In this document: piece after piece, positions 1-9,369 of the stretch
Layout of the letters: every line of letters begins with the position of its first letter
Position numbering within the stretch: position 1 is the first letter of the stretch
Assembly: GCA_003138815.1 (NCBI GenBank)
Contig: PLHD01000010.1
Span: 62,308 to 126,307 of the forward strand
Reading direction: 5' to 3'
DNA: 64,000 nt
From: Acidimicrobiaceae bacterium
Lineage (GTDB): Bacteria > Actinomycetota > Acidimicrobiia > Acidimicrobiales > RAAP-2
Notes under the pieces: model-generated
Told to the model about the DNA's origin: nothing
The model's database searches: none
The model's input: only the letters and a program-made list of their open reading frames with translations
Position numbers and translations under genes: made by a program

Positions 1-525
1 ACCGGTGCGCGCCCCTATCGCCCGGCCCTCGAGCTGATGGGCGAGCCGGTGGTGCTCGACGCCTGGCAGGTGCTGCGCGGAGAGAGTCTCCCGGGCGGAC
101 ACGTGGTCGTGGTGGACTGGCGCGGGGACTGGACCGGCGTCGGCACCGCGCGCACGCTCGCGGCCCGGGGGCACCGGGTGACGCTCTGCGTGAACGGCTA
201 CGGCGCGGGCGAGTCGCTCCAGCAGTACGTGCGCGACGCGCAGCTCGCCGCCCTGCACCGCGAGCGCATCGAGGTGACCGCGCTGGTTCGACTGTTCGGC
301 GTCAATGGCGACAGCGTGTACCTCCAGCACGTGCTGACCGAAGAGCCGATCGTCCTCGAAGGGATCTCGGGCGTGGTGCTGGCGTGCGGCCACGAGTCGG
401 TGTCGGGACTGCTCACGGAACTGGAGGGGTCCGGGCTGCCCGCCGTGGGGGTGGGCGACTGCGTGGCCCCGCGAACGCTCGAAGAGGCGGTCCTCGAGGG
501 ACTGGTCGCCGCGAGTGAGATCTAG
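1..525 (+). CDS. C-terminal part of an NADH:flavin oxidoreductase / 2,4-dienoyl-CoA reductase family protein (5' end outside window)
   Basis: The reading frame is open from the first base, so the gene starts upstream of the window. The visible 174 residues begin with TGARPYRP, then a Rossmann-type stretch (VVVVDWRGDWTGVGTARTLAARG split over residues 26-50), and end with the GDCVAPRTLEEAV motif near the C-terminus. That GDC(V/x)APR ending is typical of the NAD(P)/FAD domain of old-yellow-enzyme fusions such as 2,4-dienoyl-CoA reductase and dimethylamine dehydrogenase. Those enzymes pass electrons from NAD(P)H through FAD, Fe-S and FMN to an unsaturated substrate. The N-terminal FMN barrel is not visible, so the substrate cannot be judged. 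Confidence 0.75.
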   Translation, partial: TGARPYRPALELMGEPVVLDAWQVLRGESLPGGHVVVVDWRGDWTGVGTARTLAARGHRVTLCVNGYGAGESLQQYVRDAQLAALHRERIEVTALVRLFGVNGDSVYLQHVLTEEPIVLEGISGVVLACGHESVSGLLTELEGSGLPAVGVGDCVAPRTLEEAVLEGLVAASEI

Positions 526-618
526 CGCGTCGGGCCGGCTCGCCGCGGTCGCCCGGCGCCGGATTTGAACATTGGTGCTCGCGTGGGCTGCAATGGAGGG
601 AGGCGAGAGGAGTCGCGG

Positions 619-2226
619 GTGTTGCCCAACGATGGCGAAGGCGCCGCTGAACTGATCACTGGGCCGCCGCGCGCCGATCGAACCGCCGACGAGGTCGACC
701 TCCGCGCCGGGCACGCAACGCTCGGTGGCGGCGTGGAAGCCGGGACGGCCGCGACGTTCCCGGGGTCCTGGGCGCGGGACTCGAGGCGCAGGCACCTCCC
801 GGTGGCGCTGCTGGTGGTGGCCTACGTCGTGTGGTTCAGCTACCTGAGCCTGAAGCTGTACAACGGCTACGGCGACCCGCCCTTCGACCTGGCGATCTTC
901 GACCAGGGCCTGTGGCTCATCACCCACTTCCACACGCCGTTCGTCACGGTCATGGGCCGCAACCTCTTCGGGGACCACACCTCCTTCATCCTCTTGCTCA
1001 TCGCACCCCTGTACCGGCTGTTCCCCGAGCCCCAGGGCATCCTGATCATCCAGACCGTCGCCCTCGGCGCGGCGGCGGTGCCCATCTACCTGGTTGCCAC
1101 GAAGCTCGTGAAAAGCACCACGGCCGCCACGTTGGTCGTGGCCGCGTACCTCCTGAACCCGGCCCTGCAGCAGGGCAACCTGGAGCAGTTCCACCCCGAG
1201 GCGCTCCAGGTCTTGATCATCAGCGTGGCGATCTACGCGGCGATCGAGTCGAGGCTCGTGCTGGCGTGCGTGATGGTCGCGCTGGCCCTGCTCGTCAAGG
1301 AGGACGCCGCCGTGCTGGTCGTGCCCCTCGGGCTCTGGGTGGCCTGGCGGCGCAACAGGAAGGTGGGACTCGGGATCGTCGGCGCGGGAGTGCTGTGGGC
1401 GTACGTGGCCAACGAGTTCATCATCCCGGGCTTCCTGGGGTCGAACACCTTCTACACCGGCCGGATCCCCTTCGGCGGCCTCGGGGGACTGCTGCGCACC
1501 ACCTTCGAGAGGCCCGCCCAGTTCTTCTCGTACATCTGGTCGGGCGGGCGGCCGTTCTACGTGTGGCAGATGAGCGCGTCCTTCGGATGGGCGTTCCTGC
1601 TGGCCCCCGAGGTCGCGGCGATCGCGTTCCTCGTGCTCCTGGAGAACGTCATGAGCAACGATCCCTACATGCACCAGATCTTGTACCACTACTCGATGCC
1701 GCTGGTGCCGGTCCTCGCCATGGGCACCGTCTTTGCGCTGGGCGCGGTGAAGAACGTCCAGCGTCGCACGCTGGTGGCGGTGTTCGTGGCGGCGAGCGCC
1801 TTCTGCTCGTGCGCGCTCTGGGGACTGGCGCCCTTCTCGCGTAACGCCATCGAGCCCGGCTGGAGCCCGAACAGCGCACTGGGCCGGGCCGTGACCTACG
1901 TCGAGCAGGCGCTGCCGGCGAACGCCGTCGTCTCGGCGTGGTACCCGTACGTTGCCCACGTCGACCATCGCACGCAGGTCTACGTGTGGCCCACGCCCTT
2001 CAGCGCGGCCAACTGGGGGCTGGGGACCGACACCGGGGCCCGCCTCCCCGTGGCGAGCCAGGTTCAATACCTGATGCTTCCCTATCCGCTCGACAGCAGC
2101 GAGAACCCGGATGTCTTCGGGTCGATATCGGTCGAGTATCGGGTGGTGCGAAGCAGGGACGGCGTGGCCCTCTACGAGAAGCTGCCGACGCTGGGATCGT
2201 CGACCCCTGGAGGATCGTCGTCGTGA
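619..2226 (+). CDS. DUF2079 family polytopic membrane protein
   Basis: A hydrophobic protein of about 535 residues. After a charged, non-hydrophobic N-terminus of about 55 residues come roughly ten membrane segments. The family signature lies in the first loop: LYNGYGDPPFDLAIFDQG followed by GDHTSF, as in DUF2079 proteins. These resemble lipid-linked glycosyltransferases of the GT-C fold, but their reaction is not established. The GTG at 619 is preferred over an upstream TTG at 565 because GAGAGGAG ends six bases before it. The extracytoplasmic C-terminal third follows the last helix. The specific function is unknown. Confidence 0.8.
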   Translation: MLPNDGEGAAELITGPPRADRTADEVDLRAGHATLGGGVEAGTAATFPGSWARDSRRRHLPVALLVVAYVVWFSYLSLKLYNGYGDPPFDLAIFDQGLWLITHFHTPFVTVMGRNLFGDHTSFILLLIAPLYRLFPEPQGILIIQTVALGAAAVPIYLVATKLVKSTTAATLVVAAYLLNPALQQGNLEQFHPEALQVLIISVAIYAAIESRLVLACVMVALALLVKEDAAVLVVPLGLWVAWRRNRKVGLGIVGAGVLWAYVANEFIIPGFLGSNTFYTGRIPFGGLGGLLRTTFERPAQFFSYIWSGGRPFYVWQMSASFGWAFLLAPEVAAIAFLVLLENVMSNDPYMHQILYHYSMPLVPVLAMGTVFALGAVKNVQRRTLVAVFVAASAFCSCALWGLAPFSRNAIEPGWSPNSALGRAVTYVEQALPANAVVSAWYPYVAHVDHRTQVYVWPTPFSAANWGLGTDTGARLPVASQVQYLMLPYPLDSSENPDVFGSISVEYRVVRSRDGVALYEKLPTLGSSTPGGSSS

Positions 2227-2325
2227 GCGGCGCACGGGCGCGAGGTCCGGCCGCACGGGAGCCGGAGCCCCTCGGGAGCCCGCGCCATTTCTTGCGGGCG
2301 CCCGACGCCCAAGTAGGATTGATGC

Positions 2326-3891
2326 ATGCCTTCACCTAAGCCCGCACCCCGTCGCGCCTCTGGGGCCGGACGACCACCGTCGGGTGGCCGCAGCGGAGCC
2401 GGTGCGCGGGGATCGGGTGGTACTCGCCAAGGCGCCGGGCAGGGCGGTGCACGCCGCGACCCGCGCGACGGGGCGGAACGGCGAATTGACCGAAGCGCAT
2501 CGGGTTCTTCGCGAACGGGGGCGCCGCGGCGTGACCGCGATGATGCGCCGCGCGCGCCGCGCCCTCCCTACGCCGGCGGGTCCTCGGACCGCTACGAGCG
2601 AAGCGACGCTGAGCGCCGTCCCCGTCCCGGCGGTTCGGGCCGTCCTCCCTACGCGGGAGGTCGTGACGCCCGGCCCTCGTCGGAGCGCAGAAACGAAGGT
2701 CGACCGAGCGACCGCTACGAGCGAAGCGACGCCGACCGGCGTCCTCGTCCTGGTGGGGCCCGCCCCTCGGTGCGTCCCGGCGGTCGTGACGCCCGGCCGT
2801 CCTCGGACCGACGCTACGAGACCCGATCGGGTGAGCGCGGCGAAAACGAGCGCTACCAGCGCACCGACCGGCGCCCGAGCGAGGCGCCGAGAGGGCAGCG
2901 AAGCACCCCGAGCGACCGCGGGCGATTCGCGGGCGGTCGCCCGTCGTCGCGACCGCCACGCGAGCTCACGCCCGAAGAGATTGAGCGCCGCAAGGCCGAC
3001 ACCCACGGCCAGAAGAAGGGCTGGGGTGGCGTCGCGCGCCGTGGTGCCGTCAGCATCCGCAGCGAAGGCCCGGCGATGGAGAGCACGCATTCCGCGGGCT
3101 TGACGCCGGACCCGCTCTCGGAGTGGGTCGAAGAGGTCCGTCCCACCAGGGCCGCCGCGCTCGCCACGGCCAAGCCGAAGGTCAAGTACGCCTTGCCCGG
3201 GGACGTGGCCGCCGAGGTGCGCAGGGCCTTCATCGGCACGGCGTACATGCGCGAGAAGATGGTCATGACCCTGACCAGGGCGGCCGAGGCCTACGACCGC
3301 AAGCGCTACGAGGAGGCCCTGCGGCTGGGACGGACCGTCGCCGACGCGACGCCCGGCGTGGCGTCGGTGCGCGAGCTCACCGGCCTCGCGGCCTACCGGG
3401 CGGAGCGCTGGAACATGGCCAAGATCCACCTGAGCGCCCACTTCACGATCACCGGCGATCCGGAGCACCTTCCGCTGGTGATGGACTGCGACCGGGCCAG
3501 TCGCCGCTACCGCGCGGTCGAAAAGAACTTCGCCTTGCTCGAGGAGAGCGAACCCACGGCTGAGGTCCTCATCGAAGGCCGCATCGTCATGGCCTCGGCC
3601 TGGGCTGACCAGCAGAAGTACGCCGAAGCCATAGAGCTGCTGACCCGGGCCGGGGGCACCAAGCAGCTGCGCAATCCGTCCTTTCGCCACGTTCGCCTCT
3701 GGTACGCGCTCGCGGACATCTTCGACCGCGCCGGCGACGTGACGAGCGCGCGCGAGCTCTTCGCGCGCGTGGTGATCGCCGAACCCGAGGCCTACGACGC
3801 GGCGGCCCGCCTGGCCGAGCTCGGTGCGGGCGCGCCGCGCAAGAACCGCAAGCGCCGCACGACGTCGGTGTCCAAGAAGAAGGTCGACTGA
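2326..3891 (+). CDS. TPR-repeat protein with long Arg/Gly/Pro-rich disordered N-terminus
   Basis: 521 residues in two halves. Residues 1-225 are low-complexity (Arg, Gly, Ser, Pro, Asp) with internal duplications, for example SDRYERSDA followed by (E/D)RRPRPGG occurring twice and GGRDARPSS twice. Residues 280-500 are helical and look like tetratricopeptide repeats (YEEALRLGR, YAEAIELL, SARELFARV). The C-terminus is strongly basic (RKNRKRRTTSVSKKK). A nucleic-acid- or protein-binding scaffold is plausible, but no specific function is recognised. The start is fixed by TAGGAT at 2314-2319 exactly six bases before ATG, a leaderless arrangement. The repetitive N-terminal DNA also gives long spurious ORFs on both strands. 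Confidence 0.75.
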   Translation: MPSPKPAPRRASGAGRPPSGGRSGAGARGSGGTRQGAGQGGARRDPRDGAERRIDRSASGSSRTGAPRRDRDDAPRAPRPPYAGGSSDRYERSDAERRPRPGGSGRPPYAGGRDARPSSERRNEGRPSDRYERSDADRRPRPGGARPSVRPGGRDARPSSDRRYETRSGERGENERYQRTDRRPSEAPRGQRSTPSDRGRFAGGRPSSRPPRELTPEEIERRKADTHGQKKGWGGVARRGAVSIRSEGPAMESTHSAGLTPDPLSEWVEEVRPTRAAALATAKPKVKYALPGDVAAEVRRAFIGTAYMREKMVMTLTRAAEAYDRKRYEEALRLGRTVADATPGVASVRELTGLAAYRAERWNMAKIHLSAHFTITGDPEHLPLVMDCDRASRRYRAVEKNFALLEESEPTAEVLIEGRIVMASAWADQQKYAEAIELLTRAGGTKQLRNPSFRHVRLWYALADIFDRAGDVTSARELFARVVIAEPEAYDAAARLAELGAGAPRKNRKRRTTSVSKKKVD

Positions 3892-4691
3892 ACTCCCGCG
3901 AGAGCGCCACGGCGGTCCCTCGTCTCGCCGCCGACGGTGCCTTCGCATGGGGTAGTTTCTCCACCGTCAATTGACTCTGGTCCCCGTCGAACACAAGCCA
4001 TCGGAATCGGGAGCGAACCCTGTCCGTGTGAGGCCTCGCGTTGGCCTCCTCCGCTGCTGAGCGGAGCGGGAGCACCAGGCTCGGCTTCTCGCACTTGATG
4101 CGGTCCGTTCGCCCGGACTGGCGCAGCTACCGACGGGTAGGTTGAGGTGTCTCGGGATGGAGGCATCGGACGGAGACCTGCGAGAAGTGCGGAGGGGTCG
4201 GGTTTCACGATTTTCGGATCGCCCACATATGCTCGGTCAGCCAATCCGTTTTCAGCCCCCAGAGATGTCCCCGTTGTGGGGGCTAAACCTTCCGGCCCAC
4301 GAGTGGTGTCCAATTCGATGGCAATCCGTTCTGCCTCTGCCAGGCGGCCAAGACGAGTGGAGTCACCGCCGAGGTGGGCGATGCCGGTCTCGACGCCTCG
4401 TCGGGCAATGATCCGGCCGGAGGAATCGGCGCAGGAGGCATCTGTGGCAAACGATTCCGTCTCGTGGGAGTGGCTGTCCAGAAAGGCCGATCCATCTTCC
4501 ACGAGAGAAACAAGTAACCAATCTGTCAACGAGCCGAGCCTCCCAATCGCGCCGGGCAGACTTCGTCCCAAAACCTCCTCGGAGAGGGCGATCATCCAGT
4601 GGTGCGAACGCGATTTCTCATCCGCCGTAGTGCCCGCGACCTTTCCTCGCCGGCGATGCTCGCCTCGAGGGCGACCGGCGCCGTCACGAAC
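3892..4691. other. 800-base stretch without a convincing gene
   Basis: No recognisable coding sequence is seen. Long frames exist on both strands. The most protein-like runs on the minus strand from ATG 4595 (start ATG-ATC-GCC-CTC) to about 4090, but no family is recognised, and no SD or -10 signal sits at that start. An eight-base perfect inverted repeat (AGCCCCCA 4254-4261, TGGGGGCT 4277-4284) with a 15-base loop lies in the middle. Base composition is lower in GC than the flanking genes. RNase P RNA, tmRNA and tRNA landmarks were looked for and not found. It may be a decayed gene or an unrecognised RNA. Confidence 0.35.
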
Positions 4692-5258
4692 CTACGAGGT
4701 CATGCCCGCCAGGCCGACCAGGGCACGAGCGTGCTCTATCTCGCCCATGTGGCGAAGCGCGTGCTGGTAGATCCAGCACTCCACGGCGTCGCTGCGGCTG
4801 ATGCCCGCCTCACCTGCGACCCGCGCGGAGAACGTGTTGGCGACGCTCGCGACGTAGGGGTAGGGAACGATGATGTCGCTGAAGCTCGTGGGATCGATCG
4901 CATCCACGAAGGTCTCGGTGGCTCGAAAGACCAGGCCCTGGAACTCCCGGAACGCCCCGTAGTCGCCGATACGCTGGCGCACCATCTCCTCGACCGGGCG
5001 TTCCTTTCCGTGGTCATTGATCGCGAGACCCATGCGCTGCGCCCACTGCTCGTCGAACTGCGGCAACGGCCCCCCGGCGAACACCACCGTCGCGTCTTCG
5101 ATCAGCACCTGGTGGACGAGTGAGAACGCGATCGGCAGGACCCCGGGCAGGGTGACCCGATTGACCTGCTCCAGGGTCATGGTGTCGCAGGCGTCCGCGT
5201 AGAGCGAGTGCACCGCGCGAAGGCGACGCAGGAGCGAGGAACGATACGCAAGGCCCAT
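4692..5258 (-). CDS. DinB-like four-helix protein
   Basis: 188 residues, all-helical by composition. Histidines sit at the DinB/YfiT-type positions: SLVHQVLIED near residue 50 and HALRHMGEIEHARAL near the C-terminus. DinB-superfamily proteins bind a divalent metal with three histidines. In actinobacteria many are thiol- (mycothiol-) dependent transferases or isomerases, but the substrate here is unknown. ATG 5258 was chosen because upstream codons in frame are low-complexity and non-homologous. The gene is divergent from the aldolase gene, with 80 bases between the starts. Confidence 0.7.
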   Translation of the reverse strand: MGLAYRSSLLRRLRAVHSLYADACDTMTLEQVNRVTLPGVLPIAFSLVHQVLIEDATVVFAGGPLPQFDEQWAQRMGLAINDHGKERPVEEMVRQRIGDYGAFREFQGLVFRATETFVDAIDPTSFSDIIVPYPYVASVANTFSARVAGEAGISRSDAVECWIYQHALRHMGEIEHARALVGLAGMTS

Positions 5259-5338
5259 GGTCGAAGTATTGCGCAACGACGCCCGGCGGCCCCGACCCGG
5301 CGCCCGGGAGCCGTTTGACCATCTTGTAGGATTGGTAG

Positions 5339-6388
<1,050 letters not shown>

Positions 6389-6400
6389 CCGCGCTCGGCC

Positions 6401-7012
6401 ATGAGCGCTGACGAGGTCGCCGACGCCGGTCCTTGGACGTGGCCGAACCTGGTCACGACCATTCGATTGGTCCTGCTGCCCGTCTTCGTCTGGCTCCTGT
6501 TCTCCACGGACCACCGCGCGATCGCGGCGTGGATGCTAGCCGCCCTCGGCGCCACCGACTGGGTCGATGGCTACCTGGCGCGCAGGCTGCACCAGGTCTC
6601 CAAGGTCGGCAAGATACTCGACCCGGTCGCGGACCGGCTGCTCGTCATGGTCGGTCTGCTGGCGGTGGCGGCCGCCGCCGGCGTGCCGTGGTGGTTCGCC
6701 ATCGCCACGCTGGCGCGCGAGCTGCTCGTCTCGGGCCTGACCCTCGCGTTGGCGGCCCTGGGAGCCGCCCGGATCGACGTGCTGTGGTGGGGCAAGGTGT
6801 CGACGTTCGTGCTGATGTCGTGCTACCCGATCTTCCTGCTCACGACCAATCCGCACCACGCGCCGCTCGCGACCTGGCAGCACGTCGTGCGTGACCTCAA
6901 CTGGGTCGCGGGGGTCTTCGGACTGGCGCTGGCCTGGCTGGTGCTCTTTGGCTACGTGAGGCCAGCGCTGGCGGCCCTGAGGTCCGGGCGCCAGGGTCGG
7001 AAAATCTTGTAG
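6401..7012 (+). CDS. pgsA: CDP-diacylglycerol--glycerol-3-phosphate 3-phosphatidyltransferase
   Basis: 203 residues with about five membrane helices. The complete CDP-alcohol phosphotransferase signature is visible: D53, D56-G57, A60-R61, G70, D74, D78. The enzyme makes phosphatidylglycerol phosphate from CDP-diacylglycerol and glycerol 3-phosphate at the inner membrane. Related enzymes in the family use inositol phosphate or other alcohols, so the acceptor is inferred from overall resemblance to PgsA. It follows the aldolase gene closely, and its TAG stop forms part of the -10 hexamer of gcvH. Mycobacteria also keep a pgsA paralog a few genes upstream of gcvH-garA. Confidence 0.85.
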   Translation: MSADEVADAGPWTWPNLVTTIRLVLLPVFVWLLFSTDHRAIAAWMLAALGATDWVDGYLARRLHQVSKVGKILDPVADRLLVMVGLLAVAAAAGVPWWFAIATLARELLVSGLTLALAALGAARIDVLWWGKVSTFVLMSCYPIFLLTTNPHHAPLATWQHVVRDLNWVAGVFGLALAWLVLFGYVRPALAALRSGRQGRKIL

Positions 7013-7021
7013 ATTTTCCCC

Positions 7022-7402
7022 ATGCACATTCCTGACGAACTTCGATACTCCAGTGACCACGAGTGGGCCAGGGCCACCGGTGAGATTGTCCGAGTCGGCA
7101 TCACGGATTACGCCCAGGACGCCCTCGGCGACGTCGTGTTCGTCGACCTGCCCACGATCGGTCTGGCGGTGAGCGCGGGTGGAACGCTCGGCGAGGTGGA
7201 ATCGACCAAGTCGGTTTCCGAGATCTACGCTCCGGTGTCGGGGACGGTCACGACCGTGAACGACGCGCTCACCGGTGCGCCGGAATTGGTCAACAGCGAC
7301 CCCTACGGCGGGGGCTGGATTTGCGAGATCACGACGTCGACGTCGGGCGATTTCGACGCCCTGCTCGACGCCACCGCGTACCAAACGCTCACGAATAATT
7401 AA
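7022..7402 (+). CDS. gcvH: Glycine cleavage system H protein
   Basis: 126 residues, the normal length. The lipoyl-lysine site is GEVESTKSVSE with K63, preceded by SSDHEW near the start. H protein carries the aminomethyl group from glycine decarboxylase (GcvP) to GcvT on its lipoamide arm. The partners gcvT, gcvPA and gcvPB are about 10 kb downstream on the same strand rather than adjacent. TAGATT at 7010-7015 ends six bases before ATG. No SD is present, so translation is probably leaderless. Confidence 0.95.
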   Translation: MHIPDELRYSSDHEWARATGEIVRVGITDYAQDALGDVVFVDLPTIGLAVSAGGTLGEVESTKSVSEIYAPVSGTVTTVNDALTGAPELVNSDPYGGGWICEITTSTSGDFDALLDATAYQTLTNN

Positions 7403-7440
7403 CTCAGACAGGCCCGTGGAAATTTCAGTAGGGTGATTCC

Positions 7441-7905
7441 GTGAACTGTCGACGATGCGGTGAAATCCTCAACGCCAACGCCAGCTTCTGTTGGTCGTGC
7501 GGGGCTCCGCAGTTCGACACCAGGTCGCCCGAGACGATTGCCGTACCGGTGATCAACACGCTCGAGGAGCTGCATCCCGAGGCGAACAAGAATCCAATGG
7601 GTGAACACCGTGACGAATTGGTGATCGCCTCGGGTACGCAGGCGGGCAGCCGGTTCGAGCTGAAGGACGAGATGACGACGGTGGGCCGGCACGAGGCAAG
7701 CGACATCCTGCTCGATGACGTCTCGGTCTCGCGTCGCCACGCCGTGTTCACCCGGACGGCCAGCGGACGGATCACGCTGCGCGACCTGAACTCGCTGAAC
7801 GGGACCTACGTGAACGGCGAGCGGGTCGAAGAGACGGTGCTGCACTCGGCTGACGAGGTGCAGATTGGCAAATTTAAGCTTGTTTTTTGGGGGGCAACGC
7901 TGTGA
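7441..7905 (+). CDS. Zinc-ribbon plus FHA domain protein (GarA/OdhI-like)
   Basis: 154 residues. Residues 1-22 hold a CxxC...CxxC zinc ribbon (C3, C6, C17, C20). An FHA domain occupies about 60-145, with its phosphothreonine-binding signature complete: G82-R83-H84, S95/S97-R98-R99-H100, and N117-S-L-N-G-T. In Mycobacterium the equivalent gene between gcvH and the MerR-type regulator is garA, a Ser/Thr-kinase-controlled regulator of the TCA cycle and glutamate metabolism. The usual GarA ETTS phosphosite is not seen; the nearest candidate is T32 in PETIAV. Start: TAGGGT 7429-7434, six bases before GTG. Its stop overlaps the next start (GTGA). Confidence 0.85.
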   Translation: MNCRRCGEILNANASFCWSCGAPQFDTRSPETIAVPVINTLEELHPEANKNPMGEHRDELVIASGTQAGSRFELKDEMTTVGRHEASDILLDDVSVSRRHAVFTRTASGRITLRDLNSLNGTYVNGERVEETVLHSADEVQIGKFKLVFWGATL

Positions 7906-8804
7906 GTGTGAACATAGGAACCATACGTATTGGACAAGTGCACTCGCTGCTGCGCAGGGACTACCCCAATATCGAGCTGTCGAAGATCCGCTACTACGAG
8001 GACAAGGGTCTGGTCCAGCCCGCCCGCAGCCGCAAGGGGTACCGCCTGTACTCCGAACGCGACGTTGCGTGCCTTCGTGAAGCGATTCGTCTGGCCCAGG
8101 AGGAGTTCGTGCCGCTGCGCGTGGTGCGCGTGCGGCTGATCGAGCAGGGACTCTTGGACGACGAGCCCACGTCGCCGTCGGTTCGTCAGGTCGCGCGCGA
8201 AGCCAGCGCCAACGCGGTCTCGATCGCGGTGCCCACCGCGACCACCACGACCACGACGACCAACCCGGCGTCTCGGCCGGCGCTGAAGGTGGTGCCTGCG
8301 GCCGTAGCGCCGCCGGTGGACCCCTCGCCGCCGGTGGACCCCTCGCCGCCGGTGGACCCCTCGCCGCCGGTGGACCCCTCGCCGCGGCCCGCGCACCCCT
8401 CGTCGCGGCCCGCGCACCCCGGAGGGCAGCACTGGTCCTTGGACGAGTTCCTGAAGACGACGAGACTCGACCACGCGCAGGTCACGCAGCTCGAGTCGCT
8501 GGGTCTGCTCGCGCCGGTCATGATTGCGCGCAAGCCGGCCTTCACCGCCCTGGACGTCCGGGTCGCCGGCGCGATTAGCGGGCTGCTCGGGCGCGGTGTT
8601 GACGTCCGACTGCTGGGGTCACTTCGCCGCAACGTCGAGCGCGAGATCGGCGTCATCGACGACCTCGCCCAGCCATTGCGCGTGCGGGTGCGCCAGGTTC
8701 GCGCCCGCGGGGCCAACGACGTGGCGGCCTCGGTGGCGACCGAGGTCGCGGTCCTGCGCTCGATTCTCATGGAGCGCGCCCTGGGCGAGTACCTGCGCGG
8801 TTGA
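7902..8804 (+). CDS. MerR-family transcriptional regulator, FtsR-like
   Basis: 300 residues. An N-terminal winged helix-turn-helix (LSKIRYYEDKGLVQPAR, then GYRLYSERDVACL) is followed by a flexible linker near residues 105-170 carrying a tandem VDPSPP repeat, then a second conserved helical domain (WSLDEFLKTTRLDHAQV to the C-terminus). The domain order and genomic place match mycobacterial Rv1828 and corynebacterial FtsR, which activates ftsZ expression. GTG 7902 is chosen because its GTGA overlaps the FHA stop, indicating translational coupling. A second in-frame GTG lies at 7908. Regulation of cell division here is inference from orthology. Confidence 0.8.
   Translation: MSVNIGTIRIGQVHSLLRRDYPNIELSKIRYYEDKGLVQPARSRKGYRLYSERDVACLREAIRLAQEEFVPLRVVRVRLIEQGLLDDEPTSPSVRQVAREASANAVSIAVPTATTTTTTTNPASRPALKVVPAAVAPPVDPSPPVDPSPPVDPSPPVDPSPRPAHPSSRPAHPGGQHWSLDEFLKTTRLDHAQVTQLESLGLLAPVMIARKPAFTALDVRVAGAISGLLGRGVDVRLLGSLRRNVEREIGVIDDLAQPLRVRVRQVRARGANDVAASVATEVAVLRSILMERALGEYLRG
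8308..8379 (+). repeat. Four perfect 18-bp tandem repeats inside the ftsR-like linker
   Basis: The unit CGCCGCCGGTGGACCCCT occurs four times head to tail (8308-8325, 8326-8343, 8344-8361, 8362-8379) and then continues in degenerate form to about 8418. It encodes Pro-Pro-Val-Asp-Pro-Ser. Copy-number change would lengthen or shorten the protein linker in six-residue steps without a frameshift. Confidence 0.95.
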
Positions 8805-8844
8805 CTCGCCCGCATTTCGCCCGCCCGAGGTCTAGGCTGGTTGC

Positions 8845-9369
8845 ATGGTTGAGGTGATACTGCGGGCGGTTCGGGTCGACGTAGGAACGTCGACACCTTT
8901 GTTGTTACTCGAAGAGGTCGGTGGCAGCCGGGTTCTGCCGATCTTCATCGGGGCTCCCGAGGCCACGGCCATCGCCTACGCGCTCGGGGGCGTCGCGACA
9001 CCGCGCCCGATGTCGCACGACCTCCTGGGCAACGTGATCGCCGCGCTCGGCGCGAAGGTGTTCGCCGTCGAGATCACCGAACTGAACGACAACACCTTCT
9101 TCGCGAACCTTCGCTTGCTTCGGTCCGGCGCCGAGATAAACGTGAGCGCGCGTCCCAGCGACGCGGTGGCGCTGGCGCTTCGCGTCGGCGCACCGATCCT
9201 GGTCAACGACGAGCTGATGGCCGCCGAGGGTCGGGTCATGAGCCTCGACGACGAGGATGAGGACGGCGACGAGGACCTGGACGAGGCAGAGGGGCGCTCG
9301 GAGGCGGATCTCGTGGCGGAGCTGCGCGATTTTCTTGACACGATCCGGCCCGAGGATTTCAACCAGTGA
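8845..9369 (+). CDS. Bifunctional nuclease family protein (DUF151)
   Basis: 174 residues. The DUF151 domain fills residues 1-130, with the typical opening (V-RVDVGTSTPLLLLEE), LPIFIGAPEA, and the SARPSDAVALALR motif. An acidic stretch and a short helical tail follow (DEDEDGDEDLDEAEG). Family members have been reported as DNase/RNase proteins; the mycobacterial counterpart Rv1829 lies in the same gene order after garA and the MerR regulator. Biological role here is unproven. TAGGCT 8833-8838 ends six bases before ATG, giving this gene its own leaderless promoter although it follows ftsR by only 40 bases. Confidence 0.85.
   Translation: MVEVILRAVRVDVGTSTPLLLLEEVGGSRVLPIFIGAPEATAIAYALGGVATPRPMSHDLLGNVIAALGAKVFAVEITELNDNTFFANLRLLRSGAEINVSARPSDAVALALRVGAPILVNDELMAAEGRVMSLDDEDEDGDEDLDEAEGRSEADLVAELRDFLDTIRPEDFNQ

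Noticed and set aside
2336-3948. Long minus-strand frames opposite the TPR protein gene
   Set aside because: They are Arg/Ala-rich shadows of the repetitive coding strand without start signals or known motifs.
3892-4691. RNase P RNA, tmRNA or tRNA in the large gap
   Set aside because: GAGGAAAGGTC on the minus strand near 4640 partly resembles the RNase P P4 helix, but the matching ACAGAA segment is missing; no T-arm or alanyl acceptor of tmRNA and no cloverleaf were found.
8308-8418. CRISPR-like repeat
   Set aside because: Contiguous 18-bp units without spacers, inside a coding linker.
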